In this document: piece after piece, positions 50,033 to 61,547 of the stretch
Position numbering within the stretch: position 1 is the first letter of the stretch
Layout: every line of letters begins with the position of its first letter
Assembly (NCBI GenBank): GCA_019614645.1
Contig: JABWDB010000001.1
Span: 9,469,501-9,533,500 of the forward strand
Source of the DNA: Stratiolaelaps scimitus
Lineage: Eukaryota; Arthropoda; Arachnida; Mesostigmata; Laelapidae
Direction: 5' to 3'
DNA: 64,000 bases
The notes under the pieces: generated by a model
What the model was told of the DNA's origin: nothing
The model's input: only the letters and a program-made list of their open reading frames with translations
The model's database searches: none
Position numbers and translations under genes: made by a program

Positions 50033-51173
50033 CCAACCGAATTGGAGCAATCTTTCGATGAACGTTTTAGAATTGAATTGAATTTGACCTTTTAGGATGG
50101 CCTCAGCTCACAGCTTTTGAGAATGTTCCAGGGGAGTGCTTTCCTTCAGGGCTACCGTAACATAAGAAATACAAGGAATATTTAATAGATATCGGGGAGT
50201 GAATTACTATTATTCTATTAGTATCTATTCTATTGTATGTGTACAGAGGCAAGATACGTACATATGTTTTGAAGAAACCATGTTTACGAGACTTGTGATT
50301 GTAATTCCTTAAACTGTACAAATGAGACTACACTCGGACATTTGAGGAGATAACTAACTACCGTAACTAAATTCATATGAATGACAACAACAATATTCGA
50401 ACTCTAGCAAATACACGAATCAGTGTATGATCTTTCCTTCGCTCTAGTTCTGCCGTAATCGTATGATCATGTGATAAACTTCGAAACTGAGCCTCTAGTT
50501 GAATGCTCACTCGATTTAGACGGGTGCTGACATGACGATGAACGATAACCATCTCGCAAACGTTGCCATAGATATGCATATCGGATTATCATGTCGGGGA
50601 GATCCGACCAATAGAATCGACCACGAATCTGTACAGATTTGTATTTTTGAACGGGGCCTGTGTACGTCAACGATGCGTCAACTACAGCGGCAGCAGCATG
50701 AGGAGACATGGAAGGGAAATCTGTTGTGGTAACTACATCAGCAGCAGCGGTGTGGACGCTAGCGCTGCAATGATCTATCTTTACCTGCAGTTACTAAACG
50801 CTGACAATATACTGTTAGACAGTGGCTGTATTTTGATTGAAACCTCGTACGGATGGTTGCCCCTGTGTGTCTGGCGATGTGGACGACAGGTGTGTACAGT
50901 CCGTGTGTTTGTTCATGGAAAAGGGTTCACCGGGTGCAGGGAGCGCTTATTACAACGGTGCAGATTCGGGTGAACATACGATTTGCTTATATTCTGTCTA
51001 TCACGCCGTACTGACATCAGGCGAGACCCCGTGAAAAATGGCGAGTGCGAACGAGATAGACGAAAGGAGGGAGAGAGAGAGATAGAGAGATAATTTATAT
51101 AATATATATATATATATATATAGGTAGAGGGAGAGTGTTTTAGAATATGTGCGGTTATAGGTTTGACCTCATT

Positions 51174-51319
51174 CAACCCCACAGACATGTACATTGACTT
51201 GCAAATAAATCCCGACCAGATGTTTATCTCGATGTTCACGACGAGCTTACGTGTGATGTATTTCATAATGTCCGTGGGCGTCAAAATGGCGAACGGTATT
51301 TCTACGATGGGTCTCTATG
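51174..51319 (+). CDS. Unassigned candidate coding exon
   Basis: This open stretch after an acceptor (TCAACCCCACAG) reads DMYIDLQINPDQMFISMFTT and continues as a hydrophobic helix (LRVMYFIMSVGVKMANG). It is followed by AT|GTGAGT, a good donor. It looks like a membrane-protein exon and sits 1.6 kb after the chemoreceptor stop, so it could belong to a second, decayed or divergent receptor. No partner exons with matching phase were found. Confidence 0.2.
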
Positions 51320-54300
51320 AAATGTGTGAGTGTTTGTGCGTCAGTGTCTGCGTGGCACGGACCAGACCTTGGCAGCGGACAGGCGGAGCTAAACACATCT
51401 CTGCCACTGGGCGCTATGGACCAGGCAGGCCTTGTATGTTCAGTTCCACGATTACAACCATTTCGATGGCCTTGTCATGGGGGCTACAACTGCGCTACGC
51501 CGCGAGTCTTAGTAGCGATTTCCGATAAGCTCGTTTGTCATTTGTGGGCGTTGTGTGCCATGTTGACACACTTTTAATCTGATTCCAGTATAGCACTAAC
51601 CTAGATCCGCATCACGACTTTATGCTACTTGTACAGTGTGTTATTATTTTTTTCTCTACATTAGTATGGATACTGCATCTGCATAGAATAACGCTAAACC
51701 ATGATACATCAATTATGAGGTACGAATTTGCTGTTGCCATCAAGCGAGTTTTGTTAAGCTTTATATTAGTTCAGAAATCGTCTATTGACTGGCACTGTTC
51801 TCTACATATGTGTCTTCGTGGGATCATGTAGTTTGAAATGTCATGAGTTCCTCTTTTTCAAGCTTCCAACTTCAGACATCTCTGTTCTTTCCATGCTTTT
51901 GAGCATCTCCAGTCTACGGACCTCTTAACTTGCACAGAGAGAGAGGGAGAGATAGATAGAGAGAGTTGACGCTTGGTCGAGAGCCCAGCTGGGCATAATC
52001 CTACTTCCATATGAGCTAGCAGGCAGGCTGGCTGGCTTGCTGGCTGACTGTGGCTGTTTGACGCTTGGTATCCTTTGAAGTTGGAATTCGCGCTCCCCCC
52101 GTGGTGACTACGCCACTGATGCTGATTAGAGGATAGAACGTCTGTCGTAGCAGACGTAGTGAGACCGCTCCGCTAGTGACTGTTCTTCGCGGCCAAGCTG
52201 AGTCGGCTCCTGGTTAGAGGCACTGACTGGCACCGAGAAGCATGGAGGAGTCCTCTGCGCCAGGACGCTGTCCCGCACCCCTCGCCGCTGCCGTGTGCCC
52301 CGCGACTGAGAACAACGACGGGACTGTTAGGAGTTCGCCCCCGAAATAGTTGCGGTTTTGCCCTAGTCTGACGGTCTTGACGGTGGCCGTGGCGGCGTCG
52401 GCAATGATTCCCGGCTGGGTATCTTCTTCTCCGCTGGCCTGGCGCTGAAGAAACCGCACTGCGAGTCCGGGAGAATGCGATGGAATGGGCTGCCTTAAAC
52501 CAGGCTCCTGCTCCGTCAGCGGCGCCCTGCAATGAAGAGCTCCTGTGGGTATATGCCTGCTTATGTAAGCGCGTGTGTGGATGTGTGCTTCGTGTCTGAC
52601 AGTGTGTGGGCCCCCTCTCTGTCGGTCTGTGTGTACGCGAAGGATGATATTCCCCCGAAGTAGTCGCGGTCAGGCGAGTCAGGAGTGCGAGCGTTTGAGA
52701 GCAGACTTAGAAGTACCTGACGCGGCGACCCCGAAAACGGGGACGAGGTTAACAGAGAGTAAAGCACTAAAGGCTGTTCTGGAGGCAAAGGGTTAACGGA
52801 GATCTGCGCTTTCCTTCAACGAACGGTAGTGCCGGCAGCAGTGGCAAAAAGATCTTTACACCGTATATGCCATATGTGTATGCACGTGCGTGCGTACTGC
52901 GAACGCGTATGCTGTGCATGTAGATATATATATATATATGTGTGTTCGTATGATATGTTGGCCCTCTGAGTACTCTTCTTGGTCGTGTAAATGTCCGAGA
53001 CATGCGCCTCACACGTCTAACAGACTACCGTGCACCACGCTCGATGCTGATTAGCTGTACCCCAGTCCTACTAACACTACTACCGCTATCATACAAAGAA
53101 ATGTTTCACAGGGATAACAGCACCGTGTGAGGGCTCCGCTACACGGGCCAAGAGCAAATATGCTTATGGTCGTTTGCTGCGCGTTTTACCATTTCCGCGG
53201 CTGCGGCTGTTGTGGTGTCCTTATCCTTAAACTGGATCCGTGACCCCTTCCCCTGACCCCAGTAAAGCGATGTTTTGCTCTCATATCCATGGCGGGCGTA
53301 TCGAGCTCACACGAAGCGGGCGTTGGGTTAGTTAGGTCGGTCGGTTGTCGGCCGGCCAGCCAGCCAGCCAGAGAGCCGCTCGTCTTGTATCCACCACTTG
53401 CCTTGCGTCGCTCGTTGCTGCGTTAGTTGTAGCTTTAGCGGCAGCAGTGGCCAGGATACGCAAGCAATGGCGGCGCAACGAAGGTGTGGCGTGCCATATA
53501 ATCTCGCCTGGTCTCGTCTCGGCACGAAGTGTACACCCGATCCTATAGCCAAAGAGCGGCACAGCTACGGTAGTGTTCACCACCACCGCCTACGCCCCGC
53601 CGGCGTTGTCGTTGTCGCCGCCGCCGCCGCCGCCGCCGCTGCTGCTATCGCCAACAGAATGGTGCTTTCCTGTACCTGGAAAGACACAGGGAACTCTGCA
53701 GCTCTTGGCGTGGCGCACTGCGCAGACTGTGCTCGTTTCGCTTTTCGCTGTCGTCGCTCGTACTGCTGCTCCTGGCTCAGCCGTCGACGGCCATTCCGTG
53801 TCCACGCTTTACAGTTCTGCCACTGCTGCATCTGATGCTGCCTAATGTTGAAACGAAAGCAAATCCCTCCGGTCTTCCTGCGGACACAGAACAATCCACT
53901 CAGTAGCGCGAGACGGCAGCTCTATTATCCCGCCCCTGCCCTTTTCCCCCAGTACGTCAGTGGCCTGCGTTGCCAACTTCGTTGCAGTCGGCCTAGTCGG
54001 CTGGTTCCTTACGTGGCTAGCCCCCCAGCATCAGCCAGCCGCAAGGATGCACATAGCCGACAGTTTCGCCTTGTTTCGTCTTGGCTGTGTTGACATTTCG
54101 ACGAACACAATCGCAGATTTTCAACCAGCGGCGGTGACGGCGGCGGCGACAGCAGTGTTGTTTGAAGGTTCGCGCTGGGCGTTTCAACACACGACACTAT
54201 GATGCGACAACGAACGCAGGCGAAATATATGTGTACGTACAGAAACAAGCAGCCAAGCGTTGGTCCGCCTCGCGCCGTCCGCGGATTTTCCATTCTAGAA

Positions 54301-55723
54301 AAATATGGTGATGTAGGATTCCACGTTGTGCTCGCTTACAGAGAGCAACATGATTTTATGCTAGGAGTACAAGGGTTTCGTTTAAACCGCTGATATTTAT
54401 ATATCTATCATCTCGACGATTGCAAACACATTAGGCGGCTAGCAATGGCCGGAGGAAGAACGGTGTATTTCGCCGTTCGCACTGCATCCCATACAATGCA
54501 GCATGCATATGCATGTATGTTCGATATGTATGCCCATATCTCAAGGATACTCAGCTCTAGCGTGTTCCTGTCGACGACGGTTGAGGGGAGGGTCAACATT
54601 GGTTAACGTTAATCTGTTTGGCGGCAACCATCCACCAAGATTAGTGCAGTCTGACGCGCCAATGTTATTACCAATATTAGTATTATCATATTATTATTAT
54701 TATTCGCATTGTTGCTCTATTGTGTATTAGTTGTGACGAGACGTTCCGAACTATCAGATGTTAACTTTTCTGCCGCTGCTCCCCGTTCTATCATGACTGA
54801 GACAGGCGGGCGATGTCGCAACGCCTACGGCGAGACGGTCCACCGATTAGACCGATTCGTACACGCAGTTCGCAATTGCTCACCGCCGTTCTTGCCATCT
54901 CGCGGATCGCTGACGCCGATGTGCCCCCCCCCCCCCCCTCCCCCCGCCCCCGGGGGTGGTGTGTTCGCATTTGGATCCTGCGTCGACAGACAGCTTCTCC
55001 CTTCTTCAGTTCCCTCGATATCGTCACTGAACGTACTTCGTTCGCGTCTAGGAACAGGAGTGTAGTGGCTCTGGTCGCGGTGGTCGTGGCCTTCGTAAGT
55101 GGCGGCGAAGGATGCGCGTCTGCTTTTCACGGATGCCTTAAGCTTCTTGGAGGACTCTCCGCAAGGCTCTCTCGCAGGACTGTGTCGTCCTCGTCGGAAG
55201 AGCACCAAGGGGAATAGCTGATTCTGCTGCTTGTGCTACAGCTGGTCGGATCAACGAAACACCATGGTTAGTCTGCTGGAGACGGCCTGCCTGTCTATCT
55301 GGCCGTGGTTGGTTGGTCGATTGGACGGTCGCTCATTGCTGCTTCTGTGCGGTAGTAGCCGCTGTAGTAGTACCGTCTCTCTTTTATTGGTTGTGTGACT
55401 ATGTACGTGAGTATACGTGAGTGTAGGTGTCTGTGCCACCCTGCCTCTCAATGTAGCTGTGTGTGTGCGTGTGTGTGAGCGTGTATGTGTGTGTGTATAA
55501 CGTCCGTGAGCGTTAGTGTCTGCCGGGGCACGATGTGTTCCCTGTTCTGGCCTGCGTTTCTGCCATTGCTGCTGGCGGCTGCAGTTTCTGTATGTGTATC
55601 TGCTGCAGCTGGATGTGGACGACGTCCTTGCGCAGTAAGGGGCCAATGGGGATAGTGGGAAGGCAGGGGGAGCCAGCAAAGCTCGAGGGGAGCCTACTCC
55701 ACTCGCCTCTCCTCCGCGGTGGT

Positions 55724-55783
55724 GGCAGCAGCAGCAGCGGCGGCTGCTGCTGCTGCTGCTGCTGCTGCTCCTGCGGCAGCGGC
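55724..55783. repeat. GCA/GGC/CTG triplet array
   Basis: CAG units are followed by CGG and then nine or so CTG units. Read in one frame it gives poly-Ala on the plus strand. It probably forms strong hairpins. Confidence 0.9.
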
Positions 55784-56687
55784 TAGGCCGCCGCTTCTCG
55801 CTTCCAGTCGCGTTCCCTCCAGGCCCATGCCGGGGTCCCTCTCTAGCGGCAGTCGTCCTCGCGGCACCGCGCCGTCTCTGCAGCACCCCACGATCGCTGC
55901 AGGCTCTCGCCCCCCCCCCCCCCGTTCATCCGCCCCCCAACCCCCGTCGGCCCGTCCCTTCTCCAACCGCCGCACAACGGGGGTCCTCTGCTGCCGCCAC
56001 CCTTTTGCCGCCGCCGCCGCCGCCGCCACCACCACCGTGCGTTCCCGATTCTTCGCCCCGCACGGCCCCTCCGCGGCACACCTGTCGAGTTTTCTTCCGG
56101 AGCCGATAGGGGGCGCTCACAGGCTCCTCCTCCAAGTCCGCGGGCCGCTCAGTACTGCCGGGGCCACCGCGCGCGCGAGCCCGACCAGCCGAGAGCCGCC
56201 TCTCCTAGCGCCCGTTGCCGTAGCTTCACAGCGTGCGCAGAGCTAACAGCAGCGACCAACACGAAGAAGAAGACGACAACGACGACAACGACGGCTGAAC
56301 ACTGTCAGCATTAGCGTCTATTGCCACTGTCATCACTACAACGACGATCAACACAGGCTGTACTAATCGTAGCAGAAGTACTGACAACAACAACAGCAAT
56401 AACAACAACAGCAACTGGCAGCGGCGGCGGCTACGGCGGCGAATGTGTCTACACATTCATTGGGCACCAACCGGCAACGCCAGCAAGCGCGCGCTCTCGG
56501 CTGACTGTGCCACGCTCACGGCGAGGACCGACTCGAACACGTCGACTGTGGAAAGCAAAGGAACAACGGCCCACTGAGAAAAAGAAGAAGCTATTGATCG
56601 ATTCATCGATTGCTGACGGCATACGAAGCCTGGGCGACTAACTACGGCGAAGCGCGGCACAGCAACAACGCCAAGGTTGTTGACAAC

Positions 56688-56730
56688 AGCAGCAGCAGCA
56701 GCAGCAGCAACAACAACAACAGCAACACTA
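56688..56730. repeat. CAG/CAA triplet array
   Basis: A run of CAG units passes into CAA units. It is one of several such arrays in the leader, and similar arrays occur near 36410 and 58470-58560. Confidence 0.9.
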
Positions 56731-59700
56731 AAGACATCAGCCGTTGAAGCAGCAACAATAACAACAGCTACAACGTTATGAAAGAAAACAAGCTGTCGCA
56801 GTTTCAGTCGTCACGGCAGCTGTAATCCGCTGTCTGGCTGCGTGTGGCTGCGCGCGTGTATGTGTGTACGAGCGTGGATTCGATATTTTGGCCAATTCAA
56901 TTGTCGATGTTGTCGAAATCGCGGTTGAGCCATGCCGCCAGGGACCCCGGTGGATACAACAAGCACTGCTCGGTCGGAGAGCGTTACAGCAATCATGGAA
57001 CAGCTACAGTTACTCAGGAACGCTGAATGGTGACGATGATGACGATTCGTAATTAAGCAATAATAATAACACAGCAAGCATTATGACCAATGTTATTCGA
57101 AACGAAGAAGTCTGCTAACAATATAAGGCGGATGCCATGCGCACAGTGGAGTACCATAGACGTCAGCCGGCAGAATGAACAACACCTGCTAGGGTCGGCT
57201 GGCGTTTGTTGCTGAGTTCGTGCTGCGGCACGGTCAACACGGACAAGTACCACTGCAATCTATCTATATACATATATACACATCCAGCTATCTACAGACG
57301 AATATTGGAGTTAAATATTAGCGGATGGCGAAGCCAGTGCGTGAGTGTGTGCTTGTGTTGTCGAGTAGTGCATATGGGCACATGTGTGGTGCGCGGAAGA
57401 GCGCTGTAAAGTAGCGCCACGGCGGGGGTCTTCGGGGAGCAACAGTGCGAGCAGGGGGCGCCGACAGAAGAGCCAACGAAGAAGAACAAGCTGAAGACAA
57501 CAAACCCCAGCAGTGAGTGGTTGTTGCTGTTGTTGACGACGACGACGACAACAACGACGACAACAACAACAACAGCGACAACGTATCTACGATCATTACC
57601 CGTAGTGAATGTGCGGAAAGAGTGCGCCGATCGAGACAACGGGCAGAGGGTGGGAGAAAGGACGAACGAACGAACAACAGCAACAACAACGGAGTACACT
57701 TATTATAGTTCGGTAGATTTAGTAGTTGCTGTGTGACGCCGTCAGTCTGTGTCTGTGTGCTCAGGAGGATGAGCGCCTGCTGAGTGGCAGAGGAATACGC
57801 GATAGACAGCCAGCAGCGAGTTTCGCATAGCGAATAGCGAGAGAGAGCGAGTGGACAAGCGAGAACGGGGCTTGTTGTTGCATTCTTTGAGCCTTTCCAC
57901 GCTGAAGGGTGGAAGCCGGAGTGAGTGTGTCGAAATTCGAGAAATAGAAAGGGAGAGAGAGAGAGAGAGTGTCTGTGCCAACGCTGCCAACGGCAGCAGG
58001 AACGCCGCCGATCCTGCTCTGGCTGCCCCTGGAGCAACAAGTGCTCCGCCTGTGTTTCGACTACTACCACTGGCGCTACGCTCTCCTCGGTCGGGAGGCA
58101 GGAGGAGGCTCGGCTTCGTCGCGGTGTTGGGGCCCGGGTTTGGCGACGGACTGGGTCTGGAGTTCGAGTAAATCGTTGTGCGCCTGTGGAGCAGGATAGG
58201 CCAAAAGGCGTGTTTGTGTCGGCCGGCTTGCCAGCCACTCGGCGTGGGTCTAGCAGGGCGCTTGTGCATGTGTGTGTGTGTGTGCGTGCACTAGGACGTG
58301 TATGTATAATACATAAGAGAGCGTGAATGAGGACGGTGTGGCATTGACGGACGGGACACCGCGACTGAACATTCAGGCCGTTACCTCCGACATCCCCTCG
58401 ATGGGGTAGAATGGAGGATGGCCGGGCATGATACCGCCACCAAAATGGTTAGCAAAGCACCCTAGATTAAATAGCAGCAGCAACAACAACAACAGCCTCA
58501 CAACACAGCAGTAGGAGCAGCCACAGCAGCAGCAACAACAACAATGGCGGCATCAACAACAACACCACCAACAGCAGCCAGCTGGCTAGTTAACAGTTAG
58601 TTACTACACATTACGGCTTTGCCTCCATAAGTTCAGCAGCATCAGAGTATCAGTGACGAGGAACAGCAGCAGCGGACACGGCAGCAACAAAGTCAACTAC
58701 AGAAGAAATCGAAATGAGAGAGCAGAACAGAGATGACGAAACGCGTTGTTTGTGTCATCATCGCTCGTAGTTATACAAAGATGAACACAAACAGATCAGG
58801 GCGGCAGAACGACAAAGTAAACGACGAGCTACGAGAGCAAAGCGGGCTATAGATAGCGATAAACACTGAGACACCACCAGCCATAAAAAAAACCTGCGAT
58901 ACACGCCGAGATTTCCCCGAAGTGGTACGATCAAGCGGCCAGCTAACCACGAACGCTTAGAACGAAATCCCCGAAAGTAATCAAAGTAGACGCAGCAACA
59001 GGGGGGGCCACCGCGGGTCACCAATCGCAGGTAACCTTGTCAACTGGCCAACCGGCAGTACCACACACCTCTGCTTTTTCACAACCACCTACCAAGCGAG
59101 CTATATACTCAAAGGATCTCGATGCAAGGCAGTCAACGAGAGGGGCGGCGAAGTCAAACTGAGCACTCCGACAGTAACTTCAACAACAACAACAGCAACA
59201 CCCATAGTCATCGAACGGACAAAAGGAGAGGTCAACGGAGACGGTGCAGTGACACTACCCAGCGCCAGCATCATCAGGCTCAAGCAAAGCGGGAATTCTG
59301 TGCGACGACATCAATCCATCCACTGGTGATGAATGCATGAATGAATGGGCTATCAATCAATTCGGTTTGTTTGTTCCTCAGGTGTTCGCCGTGTAAACTA
59401 CTGAATGTGACGGAAGATTAAGGAAGTGAGCAGCGACGACGCCGCCGAGGAGTGCGAAATAATAGCGATTAGTGCAAGATAGCAAGCAAGATCAGATGGA
59501 AACGATGATGGTCGAGTGAGAGTGTGCGCGCACGTGACATCTTCTGAGAGAGAGAGAGAGAGAAAGAGGAAATTGTGCCATCGAGTAGTGCGAGTGCGTC
59601 AGGTTGTTCAGTGCGAACGCGAGCTACGGGGCGCGGCGAGAGCTGCTCGCTGAAGGTTAGCGGGATGGGCGGAACTGCGGCCCTTGAGTACGTCAGCTGA

Positions 59701-60120
59701 GATGAACTGCAGCACGCGACTGTTCACGTCTTCCTCGAGTGTCAACAACGTCGACGACGACGCGGACGCCAACATCGGACAGCACTGCCGATACAAAAGC
59801 TGCACAAGTTACCACCACAACAACGACGACAGTAGCAGCAACAAGAAGAACGGCGAAATCGGAGACAGCGATCAAGGCGACACTTGGACACACGTGGATA
59901 TACTCAGGAGCTGGATGCAGTCGACTCGAGGGCCGATGGCCGAGGATGCCAGTCGCGTGATCGTGATCAGCTGATCCGATCGTCCGGAGCGCGCCGTCCA
60001 CCACCGACGGCCGTGAGGCGGTGGCGGCGCACACCGCGTCCGCACCGCCTAAGCCGGTCGCTCGCTGGTCATTGAGACGGCAGACCAGGGCCAGGTCGAG
60101 GTCCGGCCATTCGTCCGGCC

Positions 60121-60303
60121 ATGGAGTGCGTCCCGGCGGTCGGGGCGCGCGAGCTCGACCCCCAGGAACCGGGGCCCTCGAATCGGCCGGCAGCGGTCGT
60201 CCAGATCTCACAGGCGCGCCAGTTCTATCTGCAACAGCAGCATCAGCAGCAACAGCAATATGCCGTCGCTAGCCCCGACACAGAGGACCCACCTTATCAT
60301 CAG
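60121..60303 (+). CDS. First coding exon of a Gln-rich protein, gene continues beyond the window
   Basis: An ATG in a strong context (CGGCCATGGAG) follows an in-frame TGA at 60073-60075. The frame runs 61 codons to a clean donor (CATCAG|GTAAGG) in phase 0. The peptide starts MECVPAVGARELDPQEPGPS, then QISQARQFYLQQQ, a short polyglutamine stretch (about residues 38-47) and an acidic PDTEDPPYHQ end. Low-complexity N-termini of this kind are common in transcription regulators, and the long repeat-rich leader fits a developmentally regulated gene, but no family can be named. An upstream open frame at 59702-59974 could act as a uORF. No second exon was identified in the remaining 3.7 kb. Confidence 0.55.
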
Positions 60304-60720
60304 GTAAGGACAGGTCTGGGAGATTTCGCGTTTTCGGAAAGACCGAAATCTCTTCGAGCGGAAATCTCGTTGATAGTCGCAAGCAGTAAAACTAAATTGA
60401 GGATATTGCAATATATAGGGTCTGACTCGTTCGAGCATTAATCTAATATATAATATATTTCCAATGCTGGAAGGACCGTTCGTCAATTAGAGGGTAATGT
60501 TCCACAGACCCTGCTTTCTTTTCCCCCTCAGAATCTGCCTGGGAATTTTGCATTTAACATTGAATTTAACAACATCCAAATAAGAATCATAACATAATCA
60601 GGAATTAGCGGCCATTTGCAGAGACAATTGGCCACGAATCACGTCAGTCCATATACACCCTGAGTATTGAATATTCAATTTCAATTCAATTGCCGTTTGT
60701 TAAAGGAACTGTAATTCTAT

Positions 60721-60751
<31 letters not shown>

Positions 60752-61398
60752 ATACATATAATGTCTTCTCGACATTCGATCGCTTGTTGGCACGAGTTGA
60801 GGTTTATAATGTACAGGCGTTCATCCACATCGGCATGTCCTACAGCATAAGGCTTAAGTTCTAATATGATGCTCATTTGCAACAAATAATGGGTACTTAG
60901 CTGCCTGGAGGAAGCTCGTTCGGAGTTCAACATAATGGTCACCATATTTCTCTGAGCCGCTGTAACTAACAGCTGTTGTAGCATATCCTCCTACACTTAA
61001 TGGGCTAACTAGATACCGAACACAACATATACACCCTAAAACATATATAAATATTTAATGTGCAGAGGTGGTCCAGCTTGGCGTCAGATCGCCCAAGAGA
61101 CCCGTATCTTATTTTAGTTCTGTCTTTTGGCTTCGAATTTTTCTATTGTATTATTTACGCTGATAGATCCAGAGTGGGGAGTTTTTACGATAGCGAAAAC
61201 GTACAAGTCATCGTCTCCCGCCATTTTTCGATATGTGAAAGCTTCGTTCGAACCTCTGGCGTGAAAGATAGGATCTAAGCATTTTACTACAAATCGTAGG
61301 ACTTTTATCCCATATCTCGTTGCTTCAATAATGTTGCAATTAGTTGCCAACATTGTATGTTCGCATGTTGTGTTATATGATTTCATTGCGCCCCAGCT

Positions 61399-61547
61399 GT
61401 CAGCGCGGTGGCTTGGACGGCTAAGTCCCTGGCTATTGTAAGCCAGAAGCTACAGGTTCGAGCCCCGTTGCGTGATGACATATACGAGAGCTTAAGCATT
61501 GCAAATTGCAGCTCCTTTAATAAACCAATAAACCGTTACCTTTACCC
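61399..61547 (+). repeat. tRNA-derived SINE, full copy
   Basis: The tRNA-like head (61399-61475) begins GTCAGCGCGGTGGCTTGGAC, with an A-box-like segment. It has an anticodon-type stem CTGGC...GCCAG and a canonical B-box GGTTCGAGCCC at about 61455-61465. After about 10 bases comes the 3' body/tail (61486-61547), GAGAGCTTAAGC...CAGCTCCTTTAATAAACC, ending in TTACCTTTACCC. The tail is shared with 23092-23153 and, more diverged, with 44105-44158. The head resembles class II tRNAs (Leu/Ser type), but the acceptor stem does not close, so this is not a tRNA gene. Confidence 0.75.

Larger units (their letters stand above)
49563..53300. other. Region between the chemoreceptor and the CpG-rich leader
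   Basis: No recognised gene. It contains (TA)n at 49995-50030, 51102-51122 and 52925-52939, GA arrays near 51070-51090 and 51937-51965, and a GGCT-type array near 52020-52050. From about 52150 the sequence becomes CpG-richer. One candidate exon (51174-51319) is listed separately. Confidence 0.55.
53300..60120 (+). promoter_or_regulatory. CpG- and triplet-rich leader/promoter region of the Gln-rich gene
   Basis: About 7 kb of GC-rich sequence lies ahead of the first coding exon at 60121. It contains (CCG)n at 53619-53645, a C run at 54927-54948, GCA/GGC/CTG arrays at 55724-55783, C runs at 55911-55923, GCC/ACC arrays at 56005-56035, and CAG/CAA arrays at 56385-56420, 56688-56730, 57535-57580 and 58468-58560. 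Many long open frames on both strands here arise from the triplet repeats and give homopolymer proteins, so they are not called. The best reading is a long promoter plus 5' UTR, perhaps in several exons. That is inference from composition and position. Confidence 0.45.

Noticed and set aside
55719..56246. 175-codon poly-Ala/Pro/Ser frame
   Set aside because: It is produced by GCA and GCC arrays and C runs; no conserved segment is visible.
57318..58238. 306-codon minus-strand frame, the longest in the window
   Set aside because: It consists of Ser/Leu/Val/Thr homopolymer tracts from CAA/CAG/GTT repeats in the GC-rich leader, with no domain. Opposite-strand frames are also open.
61399..61475. 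Possible functional tRNA gene
   Set aside because: B-box and anticodon-like stem are present, but the acceptor stem does not pair and the sequence continues into a repeat tail shared with other loci, so it is a SINE head.
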